A DNA stretch of 64,000 nt from Sapria himalayana (GCA_029783825.1 JAREIK010002254.1:1581169-1645168); one strand, 5' to 3'. Positions 1-12,769 are shown, counted from the first letter of the stretch. Numbers and translations are program-made. Notes: a model not told the origin generated them from the sequence alone.

Positions 1-2277
1 AAAGATTACTCAAAGTTAGGTGAAAAATGTGTTGTGGATTTGTTATGTCACCTAATTTTATTAGTTAGATAATATCCCAAAAAATTATAAATAAGAGTAT
101 CTAGTCAATAGAGATCAATAAGTGTATGAGTCATAAAAGTTAGAAAGCATACTTTCATCTAGATATTGATTGAACATGCATTGTATCAAGATTTTGGTTA
201 TTCAATAATAAGATAATCTATTTTTAGTAAAATAAATATTTGGACATATAATGAAGGTTGAGGTATTGTACAATAACTCCTAGTCCTAATGGCATACAAG
301 GTGATTATCACCATTGAGTCCATCCCAAAGGTGGTATCTTCTTAGCTATCTTTTTAATACGTCACCACCAAGATAATAATTCAGCTATGCTTAAAAGTCC
401 TTCATAATCTCGTACATTTTAGGCAATTTCATCAATTGTCCTTAATAGTTGTTTCATATGTACACTCTTATTCTCTGGCCTTAGGTATCATAAAGACAAA
501 AAAATTAACATAGTTTATAAGCATCTATAATTTTGGCTTCATAAGTATCTTACTCACATAATTAATGTATGTTTCCCTCAAGTTTCATTGGTGAAAAGCA
601 TATAAGTTAAATCAACTCGTAAGGGATGTTACCACCTTGTGAGTCACAATATATTCTTACATGTTCTAAAGATTGCATATCATCATCCTTCTTAGAGATG
701 ATGTTACTCCTATGCTAAAGGTGAACCTTAGAAGAATATTCCATTTAACATCCATCCCAATCAAGAACTAGTTCATTTAAGATGTAAATAATAGATTGAC
801 ATGCAAAAGCATTCACTTTTGACTTCATAAGCTTTATACCCATGATGATTAAATTACTCAAATTTGGGTTTCAATATATAGATTTATGTCACACATCATA
901 GTCGGAAGGGCTATTACTTTCTTCCTACTATATGTGTGTGTGAGCCTCGTGGTATACCTATCACCATCTACCACAAAAATTTAGAACAAACCTACCAATA
1001 TCAAAATGCTACTTTATTTTCTATTTAATCACTCATCCATCAATAACCATAAATCAAAATAAATTATATATTCTTTCATAAAAAAAGTCATATTATATAT
1101 ATATCAATTTACACAAATACTAGACACATGCTATTATAGTAAAAATATCTAAATCTACCCTAGAGAGGTGGGTTCAAAAGTTGTGCTTTCAATATCTTGA
1201 TATTGCATTAAGTCTCATGTCACTTGCTTGTTTGTAGAACCTCTAAGAGTGAAAAATTCACCATAGGGTTTGGTAGTTACACATGGCTTGATTTGTTGCA
1301 TAGAGGAAGAGGTAGAAGGATGAGAGATCTTTATGAATTATTTATCTTTTACTTTTATTCTTATATGACTTTTCATTACTCTAAGCAGCTAGTCATTACA
1401 TTTTTTTATTAAAAGTCACAACTTCGGCCTTTTATCACTTAAGCTTGAAGTTGCGACTCTAGAAAATGGCCGCAACTCTAGACTGCATCCCAATATTTTT
1501 ATAAAATAAAGTTGAGATGATGGAAATGACCATGACTTAGCCTAATATCTATATAACACAAAGCCATGTTTCTGCAAAATAGCCATGACTTCATTTATTT
1601 GTCTTTAATAAAGGGTAGTGGCACTAGAAAATTGCTACATCATGGTGAAGGGCTTTTCTTATTGATATATGTCTATAGCACTATGATAAAGCTATGATAT
1701 TGATATTGATCCTTCTTTATAAGTATATGGCATTGTGGCACAAAGAAATAGTCATGAAACTAAAAATACATATCTTGTATATCTTGTAGTGGCACAAAGA
1801 AATAGTCATGAAACTAAAAATACATATCTTGTATATCTTGTAGTTGCAGCATTCGAAAAAGGTGTGATACAAAATTTTTCCTTCATATATCTTCAAGTGT
1901 CCATGGCAGAATGGGTGGACAAAACACTAACTGTTTCTTCTCTCATATACCATATTTCAATGGAACTATAAGGATGGTGTAATACTAGTAATTAGCTCAA
2001 GCATAAAAGTTGAGGTTTTGCTTTATTTTAAGGATAAGAGTCATGACTTTGAGCAAAGGTCATACTCAAGTAATGTCCTCTATAACTTTTAATATCATAA
2101 AAGTCATGACTTTGAATAATTATAGTTGGTTTGGCTAGAGTAGTTTTCTCTCTTTAACGTTCTATAGCATATGTCCTTGAGCACTAGTGAGATTCTTAGT
2201 TGATATGACATAGATTTAATGTCCCATGGTTTTGGGCAAAGTAGTTGTAACTCGAAAGTCATTATATTGTGCATAGT
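1..2277 (-). mobile_element. Long terminal repeat, left copy (3' LTR), of an Athila-like Ty3/gypsy element
   Basis: This stretch aligns by eye, with many substitutions and indels, to 5411-7560. Shared blocks include the sequence around 30-180 versus 5463-5610, the 'gggttygaaag...attgcattaagt' block near 1170 versus 6401, and the repeated 'agtcatgac' motifs near 2040-2110 versus 7200-7290. The similarity fades near 2275 (left) and 7560 (right). The two copies flank decayed gypsy pol sequence that reads on the minus strand, so this would be the 3' LTR. A length above 2 kb suits the Athila lineage. The outer boundary may lie before the window, and no clean TG...CA ends or target duplication were found. 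Confidence 0.6.
1736..1843. repeat. Two perfect tandem copies of a 54-bp unit
   Basis: Positions 1736-1789 and 1790-1843 are identical 54-bp units beginning TGGCACAAAGAAATAG. The right LTR has only one diverged equivalent around 6970-7030. The duplication is therefore local to the left LTR and recent compared with the age of the element. Confidence 0.93.
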
Positions 2278-2559
2278 TTCTACCTTGTCTTTTAGCTTTT
2301 AATGGATTAATTAATTTTGTATCCCTAGAATCATAATTCTAGGCATAGCCTCAACTTTTAATTCATGGCTTCCATGGCATTTTTCTTCTTATAATACCAA
2401 ATTTATGGTGATGTTCACCCTCATAGCTTTGTCTTCAAGATTTTCATTGTCATTTTCATTATGTAACACTAAAGTCTGGCATTATGCATAACCTTATCAT
2501 TGTTTTTGATTTTCTTCCATGATTTCTATTTTAGTCATAAAATATTTTACCCTTTGTTC

Positions 2560-3560
2560 ATTCACCATAAATTTTTTTCAATTTATTGACTTCACTGTGA
2601 CTGCCCCGTAAGGTGTCATGGATGTTATTTCATATGGATAATTTCATCAAGATTTCAAATTCTCTAAGAACAGTTTCAGCTGATATTGAAAACAAATACT
2701 TTTTTTTTACTTTGAACTCTCTCCTTTTCAAATTCTTATCATGTCATTATTTTGTTTTGTCTTCATAAATATGTGAGTTATCAAATTATTAATTTCTCAA
2801 CCCTTCCAATTTGCTCATTTGCAGAACCATTCCTTCCTTTGCATCATTTTAATCATAATTCAACCTTTTGATAGCCCATTATATTTTATGTTTAGGTTAA
2901 ATAGGTAAATGACAAGCTTTCCGAAAATAAGTCGAAAGAGAGACCTTCCCAATGGTGTTTTGAAAGCCCATAATGATTTATCCAAATGTGTTGATCAATC
3001 CTTCATGAAAGGATTAAATATATTCTTTGAGATTTTTTTAATCTCCCTATTCAAGATTTATCTTTCCCCATTTGTTAGTGGTTGATATGCAAGTCTTTTT
3101 TATATTTAGTTTAATGCATTTACAAATATGCTTCAAATATTATATAGTATAAATGGTTTTAACATATATTTATGATATATCACGGTGTTCCAACTTTGGT
3201 GAAAATGTTGTGTAAGAACTCAAAAATTGTCTTCCCATCATTTTTTTTGCACTATTGTCGCTTCCACCCATTTTGATATATAATTGCTGCCAATATATTA
3301 TAATATCTATCACAATATGCTAGAAAGAAACCCATAAAGTCCATTCCTCACACATCAAAAATTTTCGCTTCTAAAATACCATATAGTAGTATTTCATATC
3401 CTCTATATATATTCTTCCATCATTCACATTTATCACAATTTTGTGCAATTATTTGACAATTATGAAATAATGTTGGGCAATAAAAATTGAATTACAATAC
3501 TTTTTGAGCAGCTTTATTTTCTCCAAAGTTCAATCTATATGGTGATGAATAACATTTAAG
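2560..3560 (-). pseudogene. Decayed Ty3/gypsy (Athila-like) integrase
   Basis: Read on the minus strand in several frames, this region keeps recognisable integrase landmarks. Near 3430-3540 there is a zinc-binding-type stretch (AAQKVL...FYCPTLF...CDKCE). Near 3280 is the core block YISKWVEA. Near 3060-3090 is YQPLTNGE followed by NREIKKI. Near 2925-3000 is SLWAFKTPLGRS leading to FGKACHLP, then a C-terminal tail with HDKNLKRREF. The FGKACHLP block and the tail are typical of Athila-type integrases. Stops and frameshifts are frequent, so no protein could be made. It lies between the RT remnant and the left LTR, as expected for gypsy gene order. Confidence 0.75.
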
Positions 3561-3879
3561 GGTAATTACTTATTCTTCATTTTCTGGGATACATCTCCTT
3601 ATAACATGAACAACACTTCACTACTTTTTTCATTGTTATATAATTTATTGGGTTTTAATTAATATATGATTGGCATAAAAAAATTATATAAAATCTTATT
3701 CCACTTTTATCCTGATACAGTCCCCAAGGCATTTGTATTTATATCACACATAATAAAAAACAATTCTTTCCATAATGGCACAATCAAGATTGAACTTTCA
3801 ACAAATTTTTTAGTTCTTCTAAGGCATTTATATATTCTTAATAAATATTAACAAGTTGTGTCTTTCTCCAATAATTTAT

Positions 3880-4720
3880 AGAATAGTTTATCAATTTTAG
3901 AAAGGTTGTGAATAATGTGCCTAATAAAATCCATATATCCAAGAAAGCTTCTCACCCCTTTTACAACAGTAGGTTGGGGTAAAGTTTTGATAATGATTAA
4001 TTTTGCTTCATCAATTTTAGTCCTCTAGCTAGTTATGCTAAATGATCCAATACTATCTTCTCATTAACCATGATGTGACATTTTCCAAGTTAAAAATAAA
4101 TTATTTTTTTTATAGTTGTTTAACATAAGGTCTAATTATGCAAATATTTTTCGAAAGAATCTTCGTAAACTAAGAAATCATCCATTAATATTTTTATAAT
4201 CTCTTCATTAAGATACACTAAGATTGCATTGATGCATCTCTGAAACATGGCCAATGCATTATAAATTCCAAATAACATTCTTCTAAAAGCAAAGGTCCTA
4301 TAGGGGAACGTAAAAATTGTTTTCTCTTGATTTGCAAGATCAATCATAATTTGATTGTACCCTAGATACCCATTTAAAAAATAATAATAAGAATAGGAAG
4401 AGATCATGTCCAATACTTGATCCATGAATATATGTGGGTAGTGATCTTTTCTTGTTCATTTGTTTAATTTCTAATAATCAATACATAATTTACATCTTGT
4501 TGTTGCACATGTGTAAATCTCTTCACCATTTATTATTTTTACCACTATCAATCCTTCTTTCTTTATTACAAGATTTATGGGACTCACTCATGTGCTACCA
4601 GGTATCACATAGATAATATATGCATTTAATCATTTCATAATCTTTTTTTATAATATGTTTCATAATTGGATTTAGGCATCATAAGGGTTTAATCAATGAC
4701 TTTGAATCTTCCTCCATATG
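3880..4720 (-). pseudogene. Decayed Ty3/gypsy reverse transcriptase
   Basis: The longest open piece, 4425-4132 on the minus strand (97 codons), has the gypsy RT core: YFLNGYLGYNQI, the fingers/palm segment QEKTIFTFPYRTFAFRRM, the FQRC block and the catalytic box ILMDDFLVY, with MDD in place of the usual [YF]xDD context. Upstream (4430-4640) translated pieces match the start of the RT domain (SDSTWVSP-like, then a DYxKLN-like segment), and downstream (3880-4130) match the connection region with a GHLIS-like and a FYRRFI-like block. Stops and frameshifts separate the pieces. Gag and protease, expected at higher coordinates, are not recognisable before the right LTR. Confidence 0.85.
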
Positions 4721-5410
4721 GATATTTTGTATCCATGATAATGAACTAATCTCTTTGATAAAGTATTATGACCTTGCGAGAGAAGCTTCATAGTTTCTAA
4801 TGAGATTCACAACTTGGGTCTCCAAATTATCAATTACAAATGTTGAAATGATAAATAGTTTTGTCTTCCTTTTTTTAGTAAAGCATAATGAATGTGATTA
4901 GGTAATGCCTTCAAGAGTAGCCCATATGGGTTTTCTCATTCTCTTGATTGTTGTCCTCTCAGAGATGTAGCTCCGACTAAAGTCATGGTGCCCTCTATTA
5001 TATGATCTCTATTAATCGGCATTACATTTAGATTTTCTAGGGCTTTCATTTCCTTAATCATGACTTTCTTTTGTAATTCAACAAAATCATCTTTTTTAGA
5101 TCTCCACATCTCTACCTTCACTACCATCAAATTTTCTTCTTGAGGCTTTTCTTGATCCTTTCTTATCATTTTTTTTTTGATATTGTCATCATTTGCATCT
5201 TCTTTTAGTTAATTTTTGTTTTGAGTCCCAAGTTATTAGCTCATCCCTAAAAGTTTGGCTCACAAAAGGGTACTAAAAGGGAAATGAAAAGAAAGTGCAA
5301 ATAATATAAGTAAAATCCAAAATGCAACTATCCACTTTTAAATAAGTTAACAAGATTTATTATTTCGATTCAAAAGGATTATTCTTTTACAAGAGTAATT
5401 ATAATAACTT
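4720..5410 (-). other. Internal gypsy remnant, coding content uncertain
   Basis: This is the place where gag and protease of the gypsy element should lie, but it is only about 0.7 kb and carries no recognisable zinc knuckle or protease motif. A 77-codon open stretch (5169-4936, minus) is rich in Lys and Glu and resembles nothing I can name. The element has probably lost most of gag by deletion. Confidence 0.4.
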
Positions 5411-7560
5411 TTATTAACTAACCAAACTAAATAATCTTTGGTATCAGCCCCAAAAATTTACTATGAGTTTGTTATACTACCTAATTTTATCAGTTAGGTG
5501 ATATCCTAAAAACTTGTTAACAATAGTATCTCATCAATAAAGATATACAAATGCATGGGTCTTACAAGTAGAAAAAGTGAACTTTCATTCAAATATCAAT
5601 CTATCTAGAATTTTATGGAAATTTTATCTCCTTAGCATGTTATCAATAAAATAATAATTTTTCTCTACTTGAGAGTCATTTACAATCTCATAATGTTTAG
5701 GTTACTTTATCAACTATCCTTTATGGTTACTTCATTTGTATACTCTTATTCTCTAGCCTTAGGTATCATTAAAATAAAAAATTGACATAGTTTGTATTTG
5801 TAAGTATTTACACTTTTGACTTTATAAGAACCAATCTTACATAATTAATATATACTTTCCTCAAGTTTCATAAATGAGAATCATACAAGTAAAAACAACT
5901 CACAAAGACTATCACAACCATATGAATGACAATATACTCATGTATATCCTAAGGATTACTTAAAGGTGAACCCATTAAAAGAATATTCTATCCTAATTGA
6001 GAATTAATTTTATTCAGATATGTATAATGGATTAATATGTGAAATCATTCACACTTTTTGCTTTATACATGTCATACTCATGACGATTAACTTATCTAAA
6101 TTTTAGATTTTTCATATACACCTATCTCACTCATCATAGTTGGAAGGGTTGTCACTTTCTTCTTATCTAATGCATAATTGAACATCAATGTTTACCTGTC
6201 ACTATCCAACATAACAATCTCTCACAAACCTACTAATAGTTAAAATCCTAGTTAAAGTTTTATTTTATTACCCATCCATCAATATCTATAACTCAATATA
6301 AATCAAATATATTCATTCATAAATAAAAACTAATGTCACATCACATGTATACATTAGGCATTTGCTATTTTGGTAAAACTTCTTAAATCTACCATAGAGA
6401 GTAGGGTTTGAGAGATGAGCTCCCCAACTCTAGGAATTGCATTAAGTATCATATTTCTTACTTGCTTATTGAACTCCTAGAGAGTATGAAATTAGCCCTA
6501 GAGTTTGGTAATTGTACTTGGCTTGGCTTGTTGCATGGAGGGCGAGGAATAAAAATGATAGATATCTATAAATTTCTATATCTTCCACTTTTATACTCAA
6601 ATGACTCTATAATACTCTAAGTAAGAAGTTATTGCTTTCTAAAGAAAGGTCTAACTTTGGTATTTATTACTTAAGCTTGAGGTCATGAATCTAGAAAGTG
6701 ATAGTAACTCAAAACTAAATTATAAACTTTTTATAATACAAAGTTGTGATGGTAGATTTGACAATGATTTAGGTCTTATATCTCTATGACATAATGTTGA
6801 AACATTATGAAGTGGTCATAGCTTCAAGTATTTGTCTTCTTATCTTTAATAAAAGAATGTGGTGCTAAAAAACGGTCATGAAATGGTGGATGGGTTTTCA
6901 CATTGATATATGGCAAAGATACTATTATAAAATCCTGATATTATCATTAGTCTTTCTTGATTATTATATGCTCGTGATGCTAGTAAATAGTCATGATTTT
7001 GAAAAAATCTTTCTTGTATATCGTGTGGTCATAGAATTGAGAAATAGTTGCGACATAAATTTTTCCCTTCGTATGTTTTCAAGTGTCTATGGTGCTGTGG
7101 ATGGAAACAACATTAACTTTCTCTTCTATTATATATCATGTTGTTGTGATGCTACTAGGATGTTATGGTACTAGTAATTAGTTTGAGCATAAAAGTCACA
7201 ACTTTGTCTTTCTTTGATGATACGAGTCGTTACCTTAATAATGATTATACTCCTCTATAATTTTTAGTTTCCCAAAAGTCATGAAATTGAATAATTTATA
7301 TGACTTTGACATGAGTAGTTTTGGTTCTGTAACTTTCTGTATCTCAAACAACTTTGTAAAATGATTGCATTTTTGACTTTAAACTACCAAGTTATATTAA
7401 ATATAAGTAATGGCACTTGGATGTAGATGCAACCTTATGGACTAGTAGAGTACTTAGTGGTTGTGATATTGTCATGGAGTTGTAGTTATTATTTTCTTAT
7501 AAAATAAAAATGGACATGATATTAATTCTATATCATAGTAGCTAAGAATATGTTGCATAG
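5411..7560 (-). mobile_element. Long terminal repeat, right copy (5' LTR), of the Athila-like gypsy element
   Basis: This is the direct-repeat partner of 1-2277, about 2.15 kb long. The two copies are in the same orientation and co-linear over nearly their full length, but clearly diverged, which implies an old insertion. Short open stretches such as 6408-6620 and 6878-7174 have counterparts in the left copy only as scrambled frames and are not genes. Confidence 0.6.
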
Positions 7561-8029
7561 TGAAAAGATTACACTAATGAGTTGGTAGGATCATGACGTA
7601 CAAAAATATTCATGGCCTTTTAGGTAAATTTTCAAAAAGGAATGGATGCCGAGACTTCACTAGACCCTACCATGTGTTATCTCCTCAAATAAATACTATA
7701 AAAACCTATCAATTTTATGACTATTTATGAAAACTCATTAACACTTCAAAGTTGTAAAATTAACCCATAATTTCTCTTATTTCTTACCAATATATATTAA
7801 CAAAATATCTACGAATATTCAGGAGTTGAACACCAAAAAAATATGAATCTTAGTTTACTAAAATCCTTAGTTTTGATATTATTTAATTAGTATTTTAGGT
7901 TTTTAAAATTTAATAAAAGATTTTGAGAATAACTTTTGTCATGTTATAATTTAATAAAATATATCTTGCATATAATTTGTAGATAATAGCATCAAATAAT
8001 ACGTGTAACATGTCTCTACTATCAATTAA

Positions 8030-8770
8030 TGAAAAGGATAAACTCATTGGAATAAACTTTTCACACTAATATAGAAGCTTAAGAAGCATTCTTATGCAAG
8101 AGAAAAAAGTACATGTTCTAGAGCAATATATTTTTGACAACCCTATTGAGGATGCCCTTAGAACCCAAAAATATACTTATAATAAGAATTAAATTTTTTC
8201 ACGTGATGTCACTTGTCTCATGATTTTCTCCATGAATTCTAAACTTCTAAGGAAATTATATGAAGGCATTCATTATGATTGATCATTTTATGGAAATGGT
8301 CCAAGAGAATGTTTGCATTGAAAGGTTTGTTACCATTTATACATTACCTTCCTTCAAGATAGTTGGTAAGAAGCTCAATAAGCCCTCACGTATTGAAAAT
8401 GATTGGTTATCCAAATTATTTTGATAAATTTAGTCTAGTAATTAGCTATAGTTTGTAGTTGAAATTATTCTTTTTAACTTACAAGATGCATATTATGATT
8501 TTGTAATAAACTATAAATTGCATAATAAGGATAAATTAGTTTTTGAGTTGTATGAGATGATTAAGACAATTGAGAAAAATATTAAGAGTGCTACTAATAT
8601 ACTAATTATTAAAAAAGTCAAGGGCATGTACAAGGAAGGAAAATGTTATAATAAGGCTAGTAATTATAAGAAACCCAAACTCAATCCTAAATTTAGTTCT
8701 CATCCAAAGATTAAACAACTTAAAAAAAGAATAGTATTTTCTACCAAGAATGTTATCATGGAAAAATAAA
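8030..8770 (+). pseudogene. Decayed copia Gag (first copia remnant)
   Basis: The open piece 8518-8769 (83 codons) contains LYEMIKTIEKNIKSATN, a hallmark near the end of the Gag domain of one group of plant copia elements, followed by a Lys-rich tail. Upstream pieces fit earlier Gag segments out of frame, for example the LNYxKLxKLxF-type start near 8035 and the YDF..NYKLHNKDKLVFEL stretch just before the open piece. A zinc knuckle should follow but is not intact. The protease and integrase remnants continue immediately downstream on the same strand. Confidence 0.75.
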
Positions 8771-8859
8771 TTATAATCTCTGCTTGAAAGATCTAAAAAA
8801 AGGAATGATAGTGAAATTACTTCTTGTATTTCCTATCATAGAGGTCTAATTATATACTT

Positions 8860-9640
8860 ATATTTTTTGAGTACTGGATACCAATTGTGGATTTCATATT
8901 TGTGTTAATGTGAAAGATTTAAACAATGATAGATTATTGGTAAAAATGAGGTAGACTTTCATGTTGTAAATGGAGTAAGGGTTGCTACTTTTGACAATAT
9001 AAACTTACTCATTATATCAACATGAGTGAGTTGTAAACTTATTCATGTTGTAATTAGAAAATTACTATTGTATTCCTACCGTGAATAGAAATATAATTTT
9101 AATTTCTTAATTGGACATATATAGATTTTCTTTTATTATTGAAACTAGTATTTTTTTTTATCTTCCATGGTAGTGTATTTTATGGGGATGCATTCTTTTT
9201 AAATGGCCTATATGTAAAAAACCTAAAAATGACCTATGTATCCTAAACTTTAATAAATTAAATACAAAGATGATGTATAATTTTAATACCAAAATGTTTA
9301 AATCTAATGGTTTAAGCATAACATGTTTTTTATATTGTTGTTTAAGTTGTATAAATGAGAAATATATTTCATAACTCCATAAAGATTGACTTTTGTATTC
9401 ATTGATTTTGAATTTTGTAAAGTATGTAAATCTTGTTAATTAGGTAGAATGGCTAAAGCCTCATTTCTAGGTTATTATGAAAAGTCTTTTGATTTATTGG
9501 GCCTTATACTTACTTATGTATGTGGATTAGAGAAGGTTATTAGCACCTCATTACTTTCACATTTAATTTTTATAGATATGACTATATCTATTTGATGAAA
9601 CAAAAATGTGGATATTATAGAATATTCAAATATATTTGAA
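8860..9640 (+). pseudogene. Decayed copia protease and integrase N-terminal part
   Basis: Around 8870-8960 the translation resembles the protease region (a VLDTxCGFHIC-like stretch, then VKDLNNDRL and KNEVDFHVVNGVRVA). The canonical DSG or DTG site is disturbed. Around 9440-9600 it resembles the pre-integrase to integrase junction (GRMAKASFLGYYEKSFDLLGL then LILTYVCG and the ISTSLLSHLIFIDMT core). The reading frame breaks repeatedly. It ends at the LTR-like insert beginning near 9643. Confidence 0.65.
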
Positions 9641-9642
9641 TG

Positions 9643-10091
9643 TGTTAGAATTTTTTATCTATGTGTATATAGTCATTATACTGAATGTAACATCAATTGA
9701 TTGTGCAAGACATAACACAACATTACAAGGAAAAAGAAGAACATAACACAACCACAACAAACACCAATTTTAATGTGGTTTACTAGTCATTCAATATGAC
9801 TATCTACGTCCACCAGAAAAATACATAGCCCTTGTAAATTTATTAACCAAAAATATTTTAGTATATAACGAGAGAGGAAAAGAAGAATAACAAAGTACAC
9901 ATTCATGATTATGGATACAACATATAAATATATATATATATATGGTTACAACAATTAGGGTTCTACATAAAATAGAAATATGTTAAATCTTTAGAGCGGA
10001 ATGGGTCATGCTCCAAAAATTATTCTGGTCCACTGATATGGTAGCAGGACCCCTATTATTGTTCCAATGCCACATATCTAAAATATCAACA
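9643..10091. mobile_element. LTR-like insert (possible solo LTR) inside the first copia remnant
   Basis: This roughly 450-bp segment starts with TGTTAGAAT and ends with AATATCAACA, giving short TGTT...AACA inverted ends as in LTRs. It contains the stretch around 9750-9830 (CACCAATTTTAATGTGG, then CTACGTCCACCAG), which I recognise as typical of plant copia LTR or LTR-adjacent sequence. Copia integrase similarity stops before it and resumes after about 10200. No matching 5-bp target duplication is visible, so the exact ends are uncertain. Confidence 0.4.
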
Positions 10092-10199
10092 TATTAGTAC
10101 TTTTACTTATGAATAAAACAAAGAAATAAAATAGAGGGTTAAGGAAACAGATAACAAAACTAATTATATATTACAAAATGAGATACAAAATCAACTTAG

Positions 10200-10560
10200 A
10201 AAAAGTATTAATATACTTCAATCAAATTGAGGCAGTAGATAATTAATCCAAGAGTTTGTTGATTGTCATAAGGATTGTGAAATCATTTCATAATTAACTC
10301 TACCAAAAACACCATTGTAGAATGATGTTTCTCAATTAAAAAAATCAACTTTTATTAGATATGGTTCCAGTTTTGATGAGTCATAAGATCTTTCTATAAT
10401 TTTTTGGAGGCATGCTCTAATAAATACTATGTTTATATTTAATCATGGTTTATATATTTTGGTTTAAAAGATATCATATGAAAAATAGACTGAGAAGTAT
10501 CCCAATTAATCTTTTATTAAGATTTGTGGTTGTGATGTTTATGTGAAGTATCAAATTTCT
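10200..10560 (+). pseudogene. Decayed copia integrase, C-terminal part
   Basis: Translated fragments follow the copia integrase order after the interruption: a LLLDMV.VLMSHKI stretch near 10350, FFGGML, then a YFWFKRYHMK-like stretch and a FYHRSEGK-like region that is heavily altered. This continues the integrase remnant that is cut near 9640. No open frame longer than a few dozen codons remains. Confidence 0.5.
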
Positions 10561-10839
10561 AACAAATTAACTCTCAAATTAGATAAATCATATTTAGTGA
10601 AATATCTTTAAGTAATAAAATAATAATAATTCTATATGATTTATATGAACAAAATATTTATTGTTTAAAATTATTTTTTTTTTGAAAAAGAGTATCTAAA
10701 GGGACTAGTGAGAGTAAAAATTCAGTTTGAAAAAGTTAAAGCACCACCAAATAATATTGAACTAAATATTAAAATTCAACAAAATTCACAAGTTGTTATT
10801 GAACGTGTAATACAATGTTAGGCAAGATCGAGAAGGATA

Positions 10840-11830
10840 TGTTAGAATCTTGATAGGTATGTATTTCTCATGATGGATAATAATAATGAGCAAACTTTCC
10901 GCCAAGAGGTCATATAGATCCTAATTCCATGGAATGACTTAGAGCCATTAAAACAAAGATTTAATCCATGTATGATAATCACACTTGGAACATGATCAAT
11001 TTACTTAAAGGTTTAAAAATCATAAGGTGAAAATGAGTTTTTTACAAAAATTGACATGGATGAAAGTATCCATACTTTCAAAGTATGATTGATTTCAAAA
11101 TACTTCAAACAAACAAAATGGTATTTACTATAATGAACATTTTCACTAGTTTCTATGCATAGATCTATAAGAATTCTTTAGCTTTATACTGTACTTATGA
11201 GATAAGATAAGTTGATGTCAAATTATTATCTAATTGCTTGAGGTTGTGTAGATGATACAACCAAAGTTTTTTTTTAATTAAGAATTCTAGAAAGGAATAG
11301 AACTTCAATGAACCATTATAGATTAAAGCAAGTAACTCTAAGTTTGAATATTAATATTGATTATACAATTAAAAAAAATGGTTTGATAAAAAATGAAGAT
11401 GACTTTTGTGTTCATAAGAAGGTTAGTGGGAGCGTATTAATTTTCCTAGCACTTTATGTTGATGGTATCACACTCATTAAAGAATATCCTTGTTTGGTAG
11501 AATATAAAGTGTTGGTTGAAAAATTATTTCTCAATAAAAATCATCGGCAAAGCTATTTATGTGTTAGTCATAAAATCTATAGGAATAAACCTGAAAAACT
11601 CATTGGCCTAAGTCAGATTACAAACATAGAAACATAGTGAAAAGGATTAGCATACAAAATTTCAAGAAATAATTTTAGACTGGCTCATGAAATTCTAAGT
11701 AAGACTCATTGTCCAATGATACAAGATAATATGGACTGCATGAGTATGATTGCTTAAGCTATGAGATATATCATGTATGTCATAGCATGTATTCGATCAA
11801 ATGCCTCATATATATTGAATGCTTAAGAAA
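10840..11830 (+). pseudogene. Decayed copia reverse transcriptase
   Basis: The open piece 11308-11637 (109 codons) covers the copia RT palm: KQVTLSLNINIDYTIK, IKNEDDFCVHKKVSGS, then FLALYVDGITL, where the catalytic YVDD reads YVDG, then SHKIYRNKPEKLIGLSQ. Upstream at 10900-11220 are out-of-frame matches to the start of the RT domain (SMEWLRAIKTRF, TKIDMDESIHTFK, SIRIL). Downstream at 11640-11830 is the LKRISIQNFKK region. The changed aspartate and many stops make it inactive. It belongs with the Gag and integrase remnants upstream. Confidence 0.85.
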
Positions 11831-12029
11831 AAATATCTTTGAATGCTAATAGTCTAATCATATGTATTGAGCATGACAAGTAGATAATAGTCTAATCATA
11901 GTGAAAGTCATTAAAGTAAAGAAATTAATATCTTTGAATGCTTAAGAAAAAATAATGATCTATTCTTACTATATATATGATGGATAGAAAGATGAAATAG
12001 TTTTAGATTAGTAAATAGATGCTAGCTTT

Positions 12030-12600
12030 TCAATGGAAAACACTTTGGGACAAGAGAAGAAGTCTTGTGATTCTCAGCTTCTCAATGGAACGACACTCGA
12101 GAATCTAAGATACAAACCCTAATCATACACTATGTTTGTTGAATTTCCTAAATCCACCTTAGAGAGGGGAGGGGTTTGAAAGATGCACTCCCTAATTCTA
12201 AAGTTTAGCATATGTCTTTCATCTATTTTTTGCTCATGAATCCCCTAGAAAGATTAAAAAACCTTTCTAGGGTTGTTGCTATGATTTGATTTTGGTTTTG
12301 TGCATGAAGAAGAATCGCTAAATTTCTATTCTCTTTCTTTTTTTATACTCTATAATTTTTGTATTTGTATAAGTAAAAAGTTGTGACTTTGCAAAAATGC
12401 GATGACTTTGACCTTGATCTTTTGAGATCACGATCATGACTCTGAAAGTGACCATAACTTGTGAGTACCTTTTAATTTTTCTATAATACAAAATCTTGAT
12501 ACTACGAAATATCAATAACTTAAATATTTTATCTCTATAATAAAAAGTCGCAACATTATGAATGGTAACAACTTTTATTACTAGTCTTTCTTTTGTATCA
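12030..12600 (-). mobile_element. Third, partial copy of the Athila-like LTR
   Basis: The sequence from about 12145 (AAATCCACCTTAGAGAGGGG) to 12600 aligns with 1150-1600 of the left LTR and with the matching part of the right LTR. Shared order includes the 'attctaaagtttagcat' block, the 'tgcatgaagaagaatcg' block and the 'gtcatgac/gtcgcaac' motifs. The fragment stops at a microsatellite. It could be a truncated LTR or a solo LTR remnant. Confidence 0.5.
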
Positions 12601-12612
12601 ATTGGCTTTGGT

Positions 12613-12616
12613 GATA

Positions 12617-12648
<32 letters not shown>

Positions 12649-12762
12649 ATATATATATATATATTATATGTTTATAGATTTATATATATGTTTATATATC
12701 TATATATATTTATATAAAAATAGATATTTGTCTCTATGCTTGTGTGTGTGTGTGTGTGTGTG
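12613..12762. repeat. Compound microsatellite (AAAT)n, (AT)n, (TG)n
   Basis: There are about seven AAAT units at 12616-12647, an AT run to 12665, AT-rich spacer, then a TG run at 12741-12762. It marks the end of the LTR fragment. Confidence 0.9.
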
Positions 12763-12769
12763 TATTTGC

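Noticed and set aside
5439..5450. TGGTATCAGCCC on the plus strand, resembling a tRNA-iMet primer-binding site
   Set aside because: The surrounding gypsy element reads on the minus strand, so its primer site should appear in the opposite orientation. The match is incomplete and no plus-strand element starts here.
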